Shown here piece by piece: positions 34,626-43,568 of a DNA stretch of 64,000 nucleotides (position 1 is the first letter of the stretch; each line of letters starts with the position of its first letter). The notes beneath the pieces were generated by a model. That model was not told the origin of the DNA, did not search any database, and saw only the letters and a program-made list of their open reading frames with translations. Origin of the DNA: Paenibacillus sp. W2I17 (GTDB lineage: Bacteria > Bacillota > Bacilli > Paenibacillales > Paenibacillaceae); the NCBI RefSeq assembly GCF_030815985.1, contig NZ_JAUSXM010000001.1, positions 1,178,001 to 1,242,000 of the forward strand, in the 5' to 3' direction. The translations under genes and the position numbers were made by a program.

Positions 34626-35567
34626 TCAAATTTTCGTAATATGACTTGCTGTGGCTTCATCCGTAATGAGCATATTAATATATCCACCCCGTAAAGCAGC
34701 CAGTATGCAGTCTATTTTGTGCAAACCAAAGGCCATGCCTACCACCGTTTTAGTCTTCTTTAACTGCTCCAGTCCAAGGCCAATGACTCTATGATTAATG
34801 GGATGCTCGGTGATTGTACCTTCACGAGTAATAAACACAGAATTAATATCCGCTACCGTGTGAAGTGCTTCTAATTCAGTTAACACTTGCTCATTCAGAT
34901 AACCCGATCGTTCCATCGTTGACATGGAATACGGATTTCCGATCCCCACCAGCGCGAGATTAATATTCTCCCCCTCTTTAAGAACGGCCGAAATATTAGG
35001 CATGCCAACAATCTGCTCCCTTAACTCTTCTGTTTCCACAACGGCCGGAGCATATAACGTATCACAGGTTACGCCCATTTTTTTGGATAACTCATAGGCG
35101 ATCTGATTAGAGTGCATTTCATTGCGTGAATTCCCTGTTCCACCCACCAGTGGAATAATTTTGACATTCTCTTTTTTCTCCAAAGGGAACTCTCGCACCA
35201 TATGATAGAGCGTATTGCCCCATGAGACACCCACACGGTCACCGTTTTTAATCAATTTTTGGACAAATTGAGCGGCAGCCTTGCCTACAGCACTCGACAA
35301 CAACTCTTTATTCAGATCCTTGGTTGGAACGACCAACACCTGTTTGAGGTTAAATAAGTCTTCCAGTTTTTTCTCCAACTTGGACGTTTCGTAATCATCA
35401 TCATGAATGACAATCTCAATAATGCCCTCTTCCTTCGCACGTTGCAGCATCTTGGAGATTACTGGCCTGGATACACCTAATTTCTCCGCAATCTTCTCCT
35501 GTGTCCAGGATTCATAATAATACATCTTACAGACTCTTATCATATTTTTGCGTTCGTCTATATTCAC
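34626..35567 (-). CDS. SorC/DeoR-type sugar-phosphate-responsive regulator
   Basis: The 313-residue protein has an N-terminal HTH (about 10-50; ESWTQEKIAEKLGVSRPVIS) and a SorC-type effector domain related to sugar-phosphate isomerases (about 60-313; VGVSWGNTLYHMV, IPLVGGTGN, ALVGIGNP). Members such as CggR and DeoR bind phosphorylated sugars. The start is GTG at 35567. It is divergent from the MBL-HAD-ABC-HAD operon, with a perfect TTACAATTGTAA palindrome in the shared region; this pairing suggests that the operon is induced by a phosphorylated metabolite. Confidence 0.92.
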   Translation of the reverse strand: MNIDERKNMIRVCKMYYYESWTQEKIAEKLGVSRPVISKMLQRAKEEGIIEIVIHDDDYETSKLEKKLEDLFNLKQVLVVPTKDLNKELLSSAVGKAAAQFVQKLIKNGDRVGVSWGNTLYHMVREFPLEKKENVKIIPLVGGTGNSRNEMHSNQIAYELSKKMGVTCDTLYAPAVVETEELREQIVGMPNISAVLKEGENINLALVGIGNPYSMSTMERSGYLNEQVLTELEALHTVADINSVFITREGTITEHPINHRVIGLGLEQLKKTKTVVGMAFGLHKIDCILAALRGGYINMLITDEATASHITKI

Positions 35568-35718
35568 ATATAAGTCCGCCTTTGACGTTTAAATTTCCCT
35601 TCTTACACATTTCCCACTATAAAATGGGATTCGCGGCGGAGTCAAGCCAGGATAACTTTGCCAAAAGCATTTTTACAAAAGATTGACTTTCGGTTGACAC
35701 GAGAGAAACAAACCCTTT

Positions 35719-35730
35719 TTACAATTGTAA
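35719..35730. promoter_or_regulatory. Candidate operator of the SorC-type regulator
   Basis: TTACAATTGTAA is a perfect 12-bp palindrome, about 50 bp before the first gene of the operon. Similar half sites (TTTTACAAAAG near 35670, ATTTGTAAAG near 35742) flank it, as expected for cooperative binding of a tetrameric SorC-type protein. A TTGACA element lies at 35694-35699, about 20 bp upstream of TACAAT. Confidence 0.6.
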
Positions 35731-35782
35731 CTGTACGGAACATTTGTAAAGAATGCAGATTAAGACAGACAGAGGTGCAAAG

Positions 35783-36517
35783 ATGAATGTGAAGATATTA
35801 GGTTACTGGGGTGGTTATCCCGCCGCTGGCGGAGCAACTGCGGGATACCTTGTAACCACAGATGAAGGGCAGATTTTGTTGGACTGTGGCAGCGGCGTTA
35901 TGAGTAAACTCCCCAGCGAGACATGCGTGGAAGATCTATCCGGTGTTATTTTGTCTCACTTGCACCATGATCATATCGCCGATCTGGGAGTCCTTCAATA
36001 TGCTGCAGCGGGTGCGATCCGCAATGGTCGCATGTTGAATAAACTGAAGCTGTATGCACCGGATAATCCAGTGGATATTCTGAATGGTCTATATGGTGAA
36101 CATACCGAGGTCATCTCGATTGATCCTTCATCCAAAATTCGGCTTGCTGGCGCAGAGATAGAATTTGTACAGGTGCAGCATACCATTACATGTTATGCCG
36201 TTAAGATCACATATCAAGGTAAGGTGCTGGTGTATTCCGGTGATACCTCGTACTGTGATTCTCTTATCGAACTCGCTCGGGATGCAGACATCTTTCTATG
36301 TGAGGCTACAATCTGTGAAGGCAGTGTACACACAACTGGCCAAGGACATATGAATGCACTTCAGGCAGGCATGATTGCTGGTCAGGCTAACGTCAAGCAG
36401 CTCGTCCTTGTCCATCTTCCCGGAGATGGCGATCTGGAGTTCATGCGGGATGAAGCAAGTCGCTCTTTCCAAGGACCTGTGGATATACCCGAACCACTTC
36501 GTATGTATGTTGTGTAA
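35783..36517 (+). CDS. Metallo-beta-lactamase-fold hydrolase (YhfI/RNase Z-like phosphodiesterase)
   Basis: The 244-residue protein shows the metal motif HLHHDH (His59, His61, Asp63, His64), with further ligands in HTITCYAVKI, YSGDTSYC and GHMNALQAG. The N-terminus GYWGGYPAAGGATAGYLV resembles the uncharacterised YhfI group; related folds (RNase Z, PhnP, UlaG) cleave phosphodiesters or cyclic phosphates. ATG at 35783 has GAGGTG eight bases upstream; the earlier in-frame ATG at 35753 does not. It opens the operon and ends 27 bp before the HAD gene. A role in opening a phosphodiester or cyclic phosphate before dephosphorylation is inference from context. Confidence 0.87.
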   Translation: MNVKILGYWGGYPAAGGATAGYLVTTDEGQILLDCGSGVMSKLPSETCVEDLSGVILSHLHHDHIADLGVLQYAAAGAIRNGRMLNKLKLYAPDNPVDILNGLYGEHTEVISIDPSSKIRLAGAEIEFVQVQHTITCYAVKITYQGKVLVYSGDTSYCDSLIELARDADIFLCEATICEGSVHTTGQGHMNALQAGMIAGQANVKQLVLVHLPGDGDLEFMRDEASRSFQGPVDIPEPLRMYVV

Positions 36518-36544
36518 GTTAATCAATCCGGGAGGAATATGTTC

Positions 36545-37411
36545 ATGTACAGATTGTTAGCCCTTGATCTGGACGGTACGATGCTCAATCCAGATAAAAT
36601 GATAACACCTATGACACGAAGTTCCATTCAACAATTAATCTCAGCGGAAGTGAATGTCACGATTGCATCTGGGCGATTTCCCGCTTCCGTATGGTCACAC
36701 GCTAGGGAAGTCTCCATGAATTTCCCACTGGTTGCACTAAACGGTGCTGTGACGGTAGATCCCTTGACAGGACAACTGCTTGATGGCGTTGCGCTGAAAA
36801 TAGAAGATATGCTGTTCATGTTGGATGTCATCCAGCAAGAAGGAGCCTACATCCATTTCTATGGATACAATGTTCTCTATGTTCAAGAGATTAATGATAT
36901 CAATAGGAACTGGGCCATCAACAATAGGGTCAACAGACCGGAATTGGATTCTTTCGAAGAACGTGATGAACTTGATGCTATAGAGGCTGATCTTATTCGC
37001 TTCGTTGAAGTCGGAAAGGATTTCAGAACCTTTGTAAACCAGATGCCAGGCATGCTGTTCAAAGCAGCCGTGATCTGTACAGACAACGACTCACGCGAAA
37101 AGCTATTTCGTACCCTTGAAGAATCAGGGTTATTCCAATGTACACGAACAGGAAGTTTGCGGTTTGATGTTAATTCAGCCGGAGTCAGTAAACGAGGCGC
37201 ACTGGAACGTTTATGTCATGCACATCAGATCGAACGCGAGCAGGTAGCTGCAGCCGGAGACTATGATAATGATCTGGACATGCTGCAATGGGCAGGATTA
37301 GGAATCGCCATGGGAAATGCAGAGCTTCATGTGAAGGAAATCGCTAATGTTGTCACTGCCAGCAACGCTGAAGATGGCGTTGCTCAGGCAATCCATACGT
37401 TCTTACTCTAA
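36545..37411 (+). CDS. HAD-superfamily phosphatase, Cof type
   Basis: The 288-residue protein is a Cof/YidA-like HAD phosphatase: motif I LALDLDGT (Asp8, Asp10), motif II IASGRF, a C2-type cap in the middle, motif III Lys in GVSKRGALERL and motif IV AAGDYDNDLDML. These enzymes hydrolyse sugar phosphates and other small phosphoesters in the cytoplasm. GGAGG lies nine bases before ATG 36545 and three before ATG 36539; the former spacing is better. It sits between the MBL hydrolase and transporter genes. Confidence 0.93.
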   Translation: MYRLLALDLDGTMLNPDKMITPMTRSSIQQLISAEVNVTIASGRFPASVWSHAREVSMNFPLVALNGAVTVDPLTGQLLDGVALKIEDMLFMLDVIQQEGAYIHFYGYNVLYVQEINDINRNWAINNRVNRPELDSFEERDELDAIEADLIRFVEVGKDFRTFVNQMPGMLFKAAVICTDNDSREKLFRTLEESGLFQCTRTGSLRFDVNSAGVSKRGALERLCHAHQIEREQVAAAGDYDNDLDMLQWAGLGIAMGNAELHVKEIANVVTASNAEDGVAQAIHTFLL

Positions 37412-37444
37412 TCTATCAGCTAGACACCAAAGGAGAGATTATCT

Positions 37445-38485
37445 GTGATTCCATTCAAAAAGTCGTTACTACTGCCCCTTTTGGCAGGCATGATTGTATT
37501 CAGCGGTTGTTCTGCACAGGGACAAGCCACGACAGATCAAGATAGTTCAGACGCAGCTTCGAGCACAGTCTCAGGTAAGCTTTCATTCTATACATCCCAA
37601 CCAGAAGAAGATGCAGGCAAACTGGTAAAGGCGTTTAACGATAAATATCCTGATGTTCAAGTCAGCATCTTCCGTTCCGGAACCGAAGAAGTCACTGCCA
37701 AGCTTCAGGCAGAGCGTCAAGCGGGTAAAACACAGGCGGATGTACTCCTGCTGGCCGATGCCGTTACCTTTGAAAATCTTAAAAAAGATGACCTTCTACA
37801 ATCGTACAAGTCCCCAGAGCTAAGTGAAATCCCGACAGATCTGGTTGATCCGGACGGTATGTACGCCGGTACGAAGGTTATGGCAACGGTACTCGCTACC
37901 AACACCCAAAAAGTCACTACTCGACCGACATCTTGGCAAGTGCTGACCCTGCCGGACAGTAAGGACGTAAGTATTATGCCGAGTCCCTTATACTCTGGTG
38001 CAGCAGCATACAACATCGGTGTGTTTAGTCGAACAGATGGGTTTGGATGGGATTTTCTACAGGAAACCAAGATGAATGGCATGGCCGTAATTAAAGGAAA
38101 TGGTGCCGTTATGAAAGCTGTAGCCAGCGGTGAAAAATCATATGGCGTCGTTGTTGATTACCTCGTAGCACGTGAAAAAGCGAAAGGTTCTCCAGTTGAA
38201 CTGATCTATCCAGAAGAAGGTGTCCCCATCATTACAGAACCGATCGGGATTATGAAAGAAGCTGCCAACGTACCGGCTTCTCAAGCCTTTGTAGATTTCA
38301 TTCTCTCTGAAGAGGGCCAGAAGTTGTCTGCCGAGATCGGTTACTCCCCTATTCGTGAAGGTATTGCCCCACCTGAAGGATTAAAAGGTGTATCAGAAAT
38401 GAAGATTTTGCCTGGCGATGCGGCCAAACTTGCAGCGGATCGTGAAACAGATAAACAGCAATTCATTAATGTGTTTGGCGAGTAA
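37445..38485 (+). CDS. ABC transporter binding lipoprotein, Fe3+/phosphonate/sugar-phosphate type
   Basis: The 346-residue protein has a lipobox FSGC (Cys22) and the fold of the FbpA/AfuA/PhnS group (KLSFYTSQPEEDAGKLVKAF; SEEGQKLSAEIGYSPIREG). The adjacent Tyr-Tyr pair that holds iron in FbpA is not present in the corresponding PLYSGAAAYN region, whereas several small/hydroxyl motifs (RSGTEE) suit an oxyanion ligand. This and the flanking phosphatases argue for a phosphorylated or phosphonate ligand rather than iron. GTG start with AAAGGAGAG upstream. Confidence 0.88.
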   Translation: MIPFKKSLLLPLLAGMIVFSGCSAQGQATTDQDSSDAASSTVSGKLSFYTSQPEEDAGKLVKAFNDKYPDVQVSIFRSGTEEVTAKLQAERQAGKTQADVLLLADAVTFENLKKDDLLQSYKSPELSEIPTDLVDPDGMYAGTKVMATVLATNTQKVTTRPTSWQVLTLPDSKDVSIMPSPLYSGAAAYNIGVFSRTDGFGWDFLQETKMNGMAVIKGNGAVMKAVASGEKSYGVVVDYLVAREKAKGSPVELIYPEEGVPIITEPIGIMKEAANVPASQAFVDFILSEEGQKLSAEIGYSPIREGIAPPEGLKGVSEMKILPGDAAKLAADRETDKQQFINVFGE

Positions 38486-38502
38486 GGATTGGAGCTGTCT
38501 GA

Positions 38503-40257
38503 ATGGAGAAATTGAAGAGAAACATGATCATTCTTAGGGGACAAGATAACAGGCGCAAGTCAGTTTTCTCCCTCCCCGGCCTGTTTCGTTGGAATCGATT
38601 GATCGCCCTGTTGGGTGCTATAGCTGTTCTATTATTCTTTGTATACCCCATCCTGAAGCTGGTTCTTCTCAGCTTTCAGGGCGAGCAAGGGTTAACGTTA
38701 GCACATTATAACGAATTGCTTCAGCAGGAGCGCTTCTGGTCCACATTGCGCAATACTGTATATATCGTCATCGGTTCAACTGTGTTCTCACTCGTGATTG
38801 GAACTGCACTGGCCTGGGTCGTCGCCTATACGGATATACGACACAAATCGGCCCTTCATATGGGGATCATGCTTTGTTTTATTCTTCCCTCTTATGTTCT
38901 CACATTATCTTGGTCTTCATTTACCGGGTCACAGAGCTGGCTCGCACATCTGCTGCAATGGATTCATCCCGATCTGGCTCCTTGGAGCATGTACAGTATG
39001 GGCGGAATCGTTTTTGTGATGGGAATTCATCATTTTCCGTTGGTGTATATGTTCACTTTGGATGTACTCCGCAAAATCCCGCGTGATCTGGAGTGGGCAG
39101 CCAGAGCCGGTGGTGCCAGCAGGATCGAGGTCTTCCGTCGTTTTACACTGCCGCTTGCTCTTCCGGGTCTAACGGCGGGCGGATTACTGGTTTTCCTGGC
39201 TTCGCTGGACAATTTCGGAATACCTGCTTTCCTTGGCACACCTGTGAATATTTCCGTTCTCAGTACACTTATATATGAAAAGATCATTGGATTCGGCCCT
39301 TCGGCATTTGCCCGTGGTGCATCGTTATCTGTACTACTCGGTGCTGCTGCGGTAGTCGGCAGTCTGTTGCAATGGATTCTTTTACGTAAAAGTCATGCTT
39401 CGGATACGATGCAACCTGATCTTACCCCAAGGTATAATTTGGGTTGCATGCGCAAGCCGCTGACCTTGGCCATATGGGCAGGTCTCGCACTGATTACAAT
39501 TATTCCGTTGTCTTCGATGATCTCGATGTCTTTAAAAAGAGCGTATGGTCTCGGTCTGACTCGTGCCAATATGACCCTGGACAATTATAAATATATTCTC
39601 TTCGAGAATGAGCGTGTATGGCAGGCGATCCAGAACAGCCTGGTCCTCTCTCTTGTCACGATGCTGGCTTGTCTGATTATTGGTTCAGGATTTGCTTATA
39701 TACGAGTTCGCAAACCTAATCAATTCAATAAAATGGCCGAACTGGCCACTGCTGTTCCCTATACACTACCCGGCATTGTATTCGCACTGTCCATGATTCT
39801 GGTATGGATGGAGCCGGTTCCCGGTTGGAACCCTGGCATCTATGGCACCATGACCATTTTGTTTATTGCCTACATCTGCCGATTCCTTATTCTTCAGATC
39901 CGTTCAAGTGTCACTTCATTCATGCAGTTGGATGCATCCATGGAAGAAGCCGCGCGGATATCCGGAGCCGGTTTCTGGCGTAAGTGGACTGCTGTTCTGC
40001 TTCCCTTACTTCTGCCGGGTATTCTGACCGGAGGTATGTTGGTCTTCCTGACTGCCCTGACCGAGCTTACTGTATCGGCATTGTTATATTCATCAGGTTC
40101 ACAGACTATTGGAGTTACCATATTTAGTTTTGAACAGGCAGGAGATACCCTCTATTCAACTGCATTGTCCAGTCTGATTGTCGCACTTATTGCGGCAGGC
40201 GGAGTTATTTTGCTCATCGCTCAACGTTGGGCAACTCGTAAGGGAGTGAAGTCATGA
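38503..40257 (+). CDS. ABC permease, fused double-domain (Fe3+/phosphonate type)
   Basis: The 584-residue protein contains two homologous permease units of about six helices each, joined in one chain as in FbpB/AfuB/PhnV-like transporters. Both carry the EAA loop: DLEWAARAGGASRIEVFRRF in the first half and SMEEAARISGAGFWRKWTAV in the second. GGAG precedes the ATG. It overlaps the ATPase gene by ATGA. The 17-bp gap to the lipoprotein gene confirms one operon. Confidence 0.93.
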   Translation: MEKLKRNMIILRGQDNRRKSVFSLPGLFRWNRLIALLGAIAVLLFFVYPILKLVLLSFQGEQGLTLAHYNELLQQERFWSTLRNTVYIVIGSTVFSLVIGTALAWVVAYTDIRHKSALHMGIMLCFILPSYVLTLSWSSFTGSQSWLAHLLQWIHPDLAPWSMYSMGGIVFVMGIHHFPLVYMFTLDVLRKIPRDLEWAARAGGASRIEVFRRFTLPLALPGLTAGGLLVFLASLDNFGIPAFLGTPVNISVLSTLIYEKIIGFGPSAFARGASLSVLLGAAAVVGSLLQWILLRKSHASDTMQPDLTPRYNLGCMRKPLTLAIWAGLALITIIPLSSMISMSLKRAYGLGLTRANMTLDNYKYILFENERVWQAIQNSLVLSLVTMLACLIIGSGFAYIRVRKPNQFNKMAELATAVPYTLPGIVFALSMILVWMEPVPGWNPGIYGTMTILFIAYICRFLILQIRSSVTSFMQLDASMEEAARISGAGFWRKWTAVLLPLLLPGILTGGMLVFLTALTELTVSALLYSSGSQTIGVTIFSFEQAGDTLYSTALSSLIVALIAAGGVILLIAQRWATRKGVKS

Positions 40258-41303
40258 GTATCCAGATTCAACAGGTCAGCAAATCCTTCGGAAGTTACCA
40301 GGCACTTCATTCCATTGATTTAACGATTAAGGATGGCGAATTCATCGCGATCCTTGGACCGTCAGGCTGTGGAAAAACCACATTGCTGCGCATTCTTGCC
40401 GGATTTGAACAGCCAAGCAGCGGTAATGTTCTGATGGATGGCAAGGTAGTTGCAGGTTCAGGGACATTGCTACCTCCGGAGAAACGGAGAATTGGCATGG
40501 TGTTCCAGTCTTTCGCACTTTGGCCGCATATGAATGTATCCGAACATGTCCGTTTTCCCATTAGAACACATAAATCAACACCTCCTCATATTAAAAATAA
40601 CGAGCAGAACCGCATTCAGGAAGTCCTGAATATGTCTGGACTGTCCCATCTGGCCGAACGTATGCCGCATGAGCTATCCGGAGGGCAAAAACAACGCGTC
40701 GCTATTGCACGCGCCATCGCTCCCCAGCCCTCATTACTGCTGATGGATGAACCCCTCAGCAGTCTGGATGCCATGCTTCGCATGGATATGCGGCGTGAGA
40801 TTCAACAAGTACATCGTAATACGAAATCAGCCGTAGTTTATGTGACGCATGATCAAGGCGAAGCCCTTGCCATGGCTGACCGAATTATCGTGATGAAGGA
40901 TGGTCGTATTGAACAAGCTGGCACACCCCAGGAGATTTATTTGCGGCCAGAGACCGAATTCGTGGCGAGGTTTGTATCGAAGTCGAATTTGGTCAAAGGT
41001 CACTGGGATGCAGATATGTTCGTCCCTGAAGACGGTACGAATATTGCTTGGCCTGGCAAGCATGTTGCTAACTATTTTAAATCCAACGGTTTGTATCCCG
41101 TTAGACCCGATGAGTTCCATTTACAACCTTCCAGTGAAGCTGGAATAATGGGCGAGATCGCCAATGTTCAGTTTCAAGGGAAAGAATTTCACTATGATAT
41201 TCGTAGTGATACGAAACGTTGGGAAGTCATCTCCCCTCTTCCTTTCGCCCTGAATGAACAAGTAAGTTTGAGTCTTTCTTCCGTCGGCGGTGAAGGAGTG
41301 TGA
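40254..41303 (+). CDS. ABC transporter ATP-binding protein
   Basis: The 349-residue protein has all nucleotide-binding motifs: Walker A GPSGCGKT, Q-loop MVFQSFALWP, signature LSGGQKQRVA, Walker B LLLMDEPLSSLD and the H-loop THDQGEA. A C-terminal extension (about 240-349) resembles the TOBE-like regulatory region of FbpC/PotA-type ATPases. ATGA overlap with the permease gene shows coupling; the second HAD gene starts four bases after its stop. Confidence 0.95.
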   Translation: MSIQIQQVSKSFGSYQALHSIDLTIKDGEFIAILGPSGCGKTTLLRILAGFEQPSSGNVLMDGKVVAGSGTLLPPEKRRIGMVFQSFALWPHMNVSEHVRFPIRTHKSTPPHIKNNEQNRIQEVLNMSGLSHLAERMPHELSGGQKQRVAIARAIAPQPSLLLMDEPLSSLDAMLRMDMRREIQQVHRNTKSAVVYVTHDQGEALAMADRIIVMKDGRIEQAGTPQEIYLRPETEFVARFVSKSNLVKGHWDADMFVPEDGTNIAWPGKHVANYFKSNGLYPVRPDEFHLQPSSEAGIMGEIANVQFQGKEFHYDIRSDTKRWEVISPLPFALNEQVSLSLSSVGGEGV

Positions 41304-41307
41304 CGTT

Positions 41308-42087
41308 ATGACTCAGACCCCGAAACTGATTTTCTTTGACATTGATGGTACGCTGCTCGACCGCCATAATCGAATTCCCGCTTCCGCCAAGCAAGCTGTT
41401 CTTGCATTAAAGGAAGCCGGACATGTGGTCGCTTTAGCTTCAGGACGATCTCCGTTTATGTTGGAACAAGTGCGGCTTGAACTGGAGCTGGAGTCTTATG
41501 TTAGTTTCAATGGACAATATGTGGTGCATCAAGGAGAACTTATTCACAGTAATCCCATCTGTTCGGAAGCTTTGGAGCAATTGTCTTCATTCGCTGAGTT
41601 GTCGGGACATCCTCTCGTTTATCTGGATCATTCACAGATGAGTTGCAGTCAGGAATATCATCCGCATGTAGACCTTTGTCTAACTTCGCTTGGTGTAACG
41701 CATCCTGGGTTTAGCAAAAGCTTTTGTACAAATAGACTCATCTATCAGACGATGTTATTCTGCTCACCAGAAGAGGAAACGGTATACCGTGAAAGGTTTC
41801 GTGATCTCCACTTTGTACGCTGGCATCCGTTGTCCATGGACGTTCTGCCCGCCGGTGGTTCCAAAGCCGAAGGTGTTTCCCGACTCGCAGACCGAACGGA
41901 GTTTTCCCCTGAAGATGTGTATGCTTTTGGCGATAACTTCAATGATCTGGAGATGTTCCGTTATGCAGGCTGCAGCATTGCCATGGGCAACGCCCCGCAT
42001 TCTCTACAACAACTGGCGTCTCATGTTACAGCAAGTGCGGAGCAGGACGGGATCTGGCATGGTCTGAAATGGGCTGGATTGTTGTAA
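41308..42087 (+). CDS. HAD-superfamily phosphatase, Cof type (second in operon)
   Basis: The 259-residue protein is again a Cof-type HAD: FFDIDGTLLDR (Asp11, Asp13), ASGRSPFM as motif II, Lys in GGSKAEGVSRL and AFGDNFNDLEMF as motif IV. It is only distantly similar to the first HAD of the operon, so the two probably act on different phosphoesters. ATG at 41308 has AAGGAG nine bases upstream. It is the last gene of the unit. Confidence 0.93.
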   Translation: MTQTPKLIFFDIDGTLLDRHNRIPASAKQAVLALKEAGHVVALASGRSPFMLEQVRLELELESYVSFNGQYVVHQGELIHSNPICSEALEQLSSFAELSGHPLVYLDHSQMSCSQEYHPHVDLCLTSLGVTHPGFSKSFCTNRLIYQTMLFCSPEEETVYRERFRDLHFVRWHPLSMDVLPAGGSKAEGVSRLADRTEFSPEDVYAFGDNFNDLEMFRYAGCSIAMGNAPHSLQQLASHVTASAEQDGIWHGLKWAGLL

Positions 42088-42137
42088 AGAAAAAACAAGT
42101 AGCAGACCTCTTCTCCTTGTAGCAAAAATATGAGTAC

Positions 42138-42174
42138 GCAAAGACCTCCTCTATTAACATAGGGAGGGCTTTGC
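42138..42174 (+). terminator. Hairpin after the ABC/HAD operon
   Basis: GCAAAG(A)CCTCC pairs with GGAGG(G)CTTTGC over an eleven-base loop about 50 bp after the last HAD gene. A T-run is lacking, so it may act as a 3' stabiliser. Confidence 0.5.
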
Positions 42175-42254
42175 AAGTTGTCTGTTGATACCTTTCATGT
42201 TCCATATAAAATACATCGTATGGGCCAGGCAGTATAACAGGTGAATACGCAAAA

Positions 42255-42277
42255 AAAGCCGCTTAAATAGCGACTTT
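42255..42277 (-). terminator. Terminator of codBA
   Basis: Minus strand AAGTCGCT, loop, AGCGGCTT followed by TTTTTGCG, 23 bp after the codA stop. It shares most of its stem with the terminators at 29296 and 31369. Confidence 0.7.
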
Positions 42278-42299
42278 TAATGGGATTCGTTCTTCTTCA

Positions 42300-43568
42300 T
42301 TATTTATTAAAAGTAACCTTTTCTGTACCGCCCTCAAAAATGATGGATGTGTCCCGCGGCTTCGATTCCGCAATTTTACGACCGCCTCTGTAGGAATAAA
42401 GTACACCGGCTTGTTTGCGAACAGCCTCATATTCATTCTCTGCTTCAAGTACGATGAAGTTGGCAGGTTTACCTTCTTCAATGCCGTATACATCCTCAAT
42501 GTGTAACGTTCTTGCGCTGTTTTTCGTAATGAGGTCAATTGAATTCACGATCTGGTCGTAACCAAGCAACTGCGAAGCATGAATCCCCATGTGCAGTACT
42601 TGCAGCATGTTGCCTGTACCGAGCGGATACCAAGGATCAAAGATGTCATCGTGACCAAAGCACACATTCAGACCTGCTTCCTGCAACTCTTTGACACGCG
42701 TCAGCCCTCTTCTCTTCGGATACGTGTCGAAGCGTCCTTGCAGGTGAATGTTAACCAGCGGATTGGAGACAAAGTTCAAATCGGCCATCTTCAGCAAACG
42801 GAACAATTTGTACGTATAAGCGTCATTGTATGACCCCATCGCGGTTGTATGACTTGCCGTTGTGCGTGAACCCAGTCCACGTTCATAAGCTTCCTTGGCA
42901 ACAACTTCAACGAAACGGGATTGCTCGTCATCAATTTCATCGCAATGGATATCGATGAGACGATCGTATTTTTCAGCCAGATCAAACGCAACTTTCATTG
43001 AATCAACGCCGTATTCCCGTGTGAATTCGAAGTGTGGAATGCCGCCGACCACGTCAACGCCCATTTTCAGTGACTCTTCCAGCAATTCTGCCCCGTTTGG
43101 ATAAGAGTGAATGCCTTCTTGTGGGAAAGCAACAAGCTGAATGTCCATATATGGAGCCATTTCTTCTTTTACTTCAAGCATCGCTTTAACAGCAATCAAG
43201 CTTGGATCAGTAACGTCCACATGGGTCCGTACATGCTGGATGCCTTGTGCCAATTGCCACTTCAGTGCTGTTTTGGACCGTGTTTTGACATCTTCATGTG
43301 TCAAGAAAGCCTTGCGCTCTGACCAGCGTTGGATGCCTTCGAACAGCGTTCCGCTTAGATTCCATTCCGGCTCACCTGCTGTGAGCGTTGTATCGAGATG
43401 AATATGCGGCTCAATGAACGGTGGCAGCACAAGCGATCCGTTGACATCCAGGATCTCTTCATTCTCGGTCACTTCCAGCGATTGTGTAATTCGTTCAAAC
43501 TTCCCTTCTTTCACAACGATATTCCATAGTCCTTCTTTACCCCGCAATTTTGCGTTCTGTATAATCAT
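42300..43568 (-). CDS. codA: Cytosine deaminase
   Basis: The 422-residue amidohydrolase matches CodA: metal ligands in PHIHLDTTL, His in DIHCDEIDD, and GHDDIFDPW with the catalytic Asp. It converts cytosine to uracil and ammonia for pyrimidine salvage. The start ATG (43568) overlaps the codB end by 32 bases and has GGGGA upstream. A PyrR-type attenuator precedes codB, so the pair should be repressed when pyrimidine nucleotides are plentiful. Confidence 0.96.
   Translation of the reverse strand: MIIQNAKLRGKEGLWNIVVKEGKFERITQSLEVTENEEILDVNGSLVLPPFIEPHIHLDTTLTAGEPEWNLSGTLFEGIQRWSERKAFLTHEDVKTRSKTALKWQLAQGIQHVRTHVDVTDPSLIAVKAMLEVKEEMAPYMDIQLVAFPQEGIHSYPNGAELLEESLKMGVDVVGGIPHFEFTREYGVDSMKVAFDLAEKYDRLIDIHCDEIDDEQSRFVEVVAKEAYERGLGSRTTASHTTAMGSYNDAYTYKLFRLLKMADLNFVSNPLVNIHLQGRFDTYPKRRGLTRVKELQEAGLNVCFGHDDIFDPWYPLGTGNMLQVLHMGIHASQLLGYDQIVNSIDLITKNSARTLHIEDVYGIEEGKPANFIVLEAENEYEAVRKQAGVLYSYRGGRKIAESKPRDTSIIFEGGTEKVTFNK

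Noticed and set aside
37445..41303. Iron(III) ABC importer
   Set aside because: The permease and ATPase look like the Fe3+ group, but the binding protein lacks the adjacent tyrosines and the operon is full of phosphatases; phosphorylated ligand preferred.
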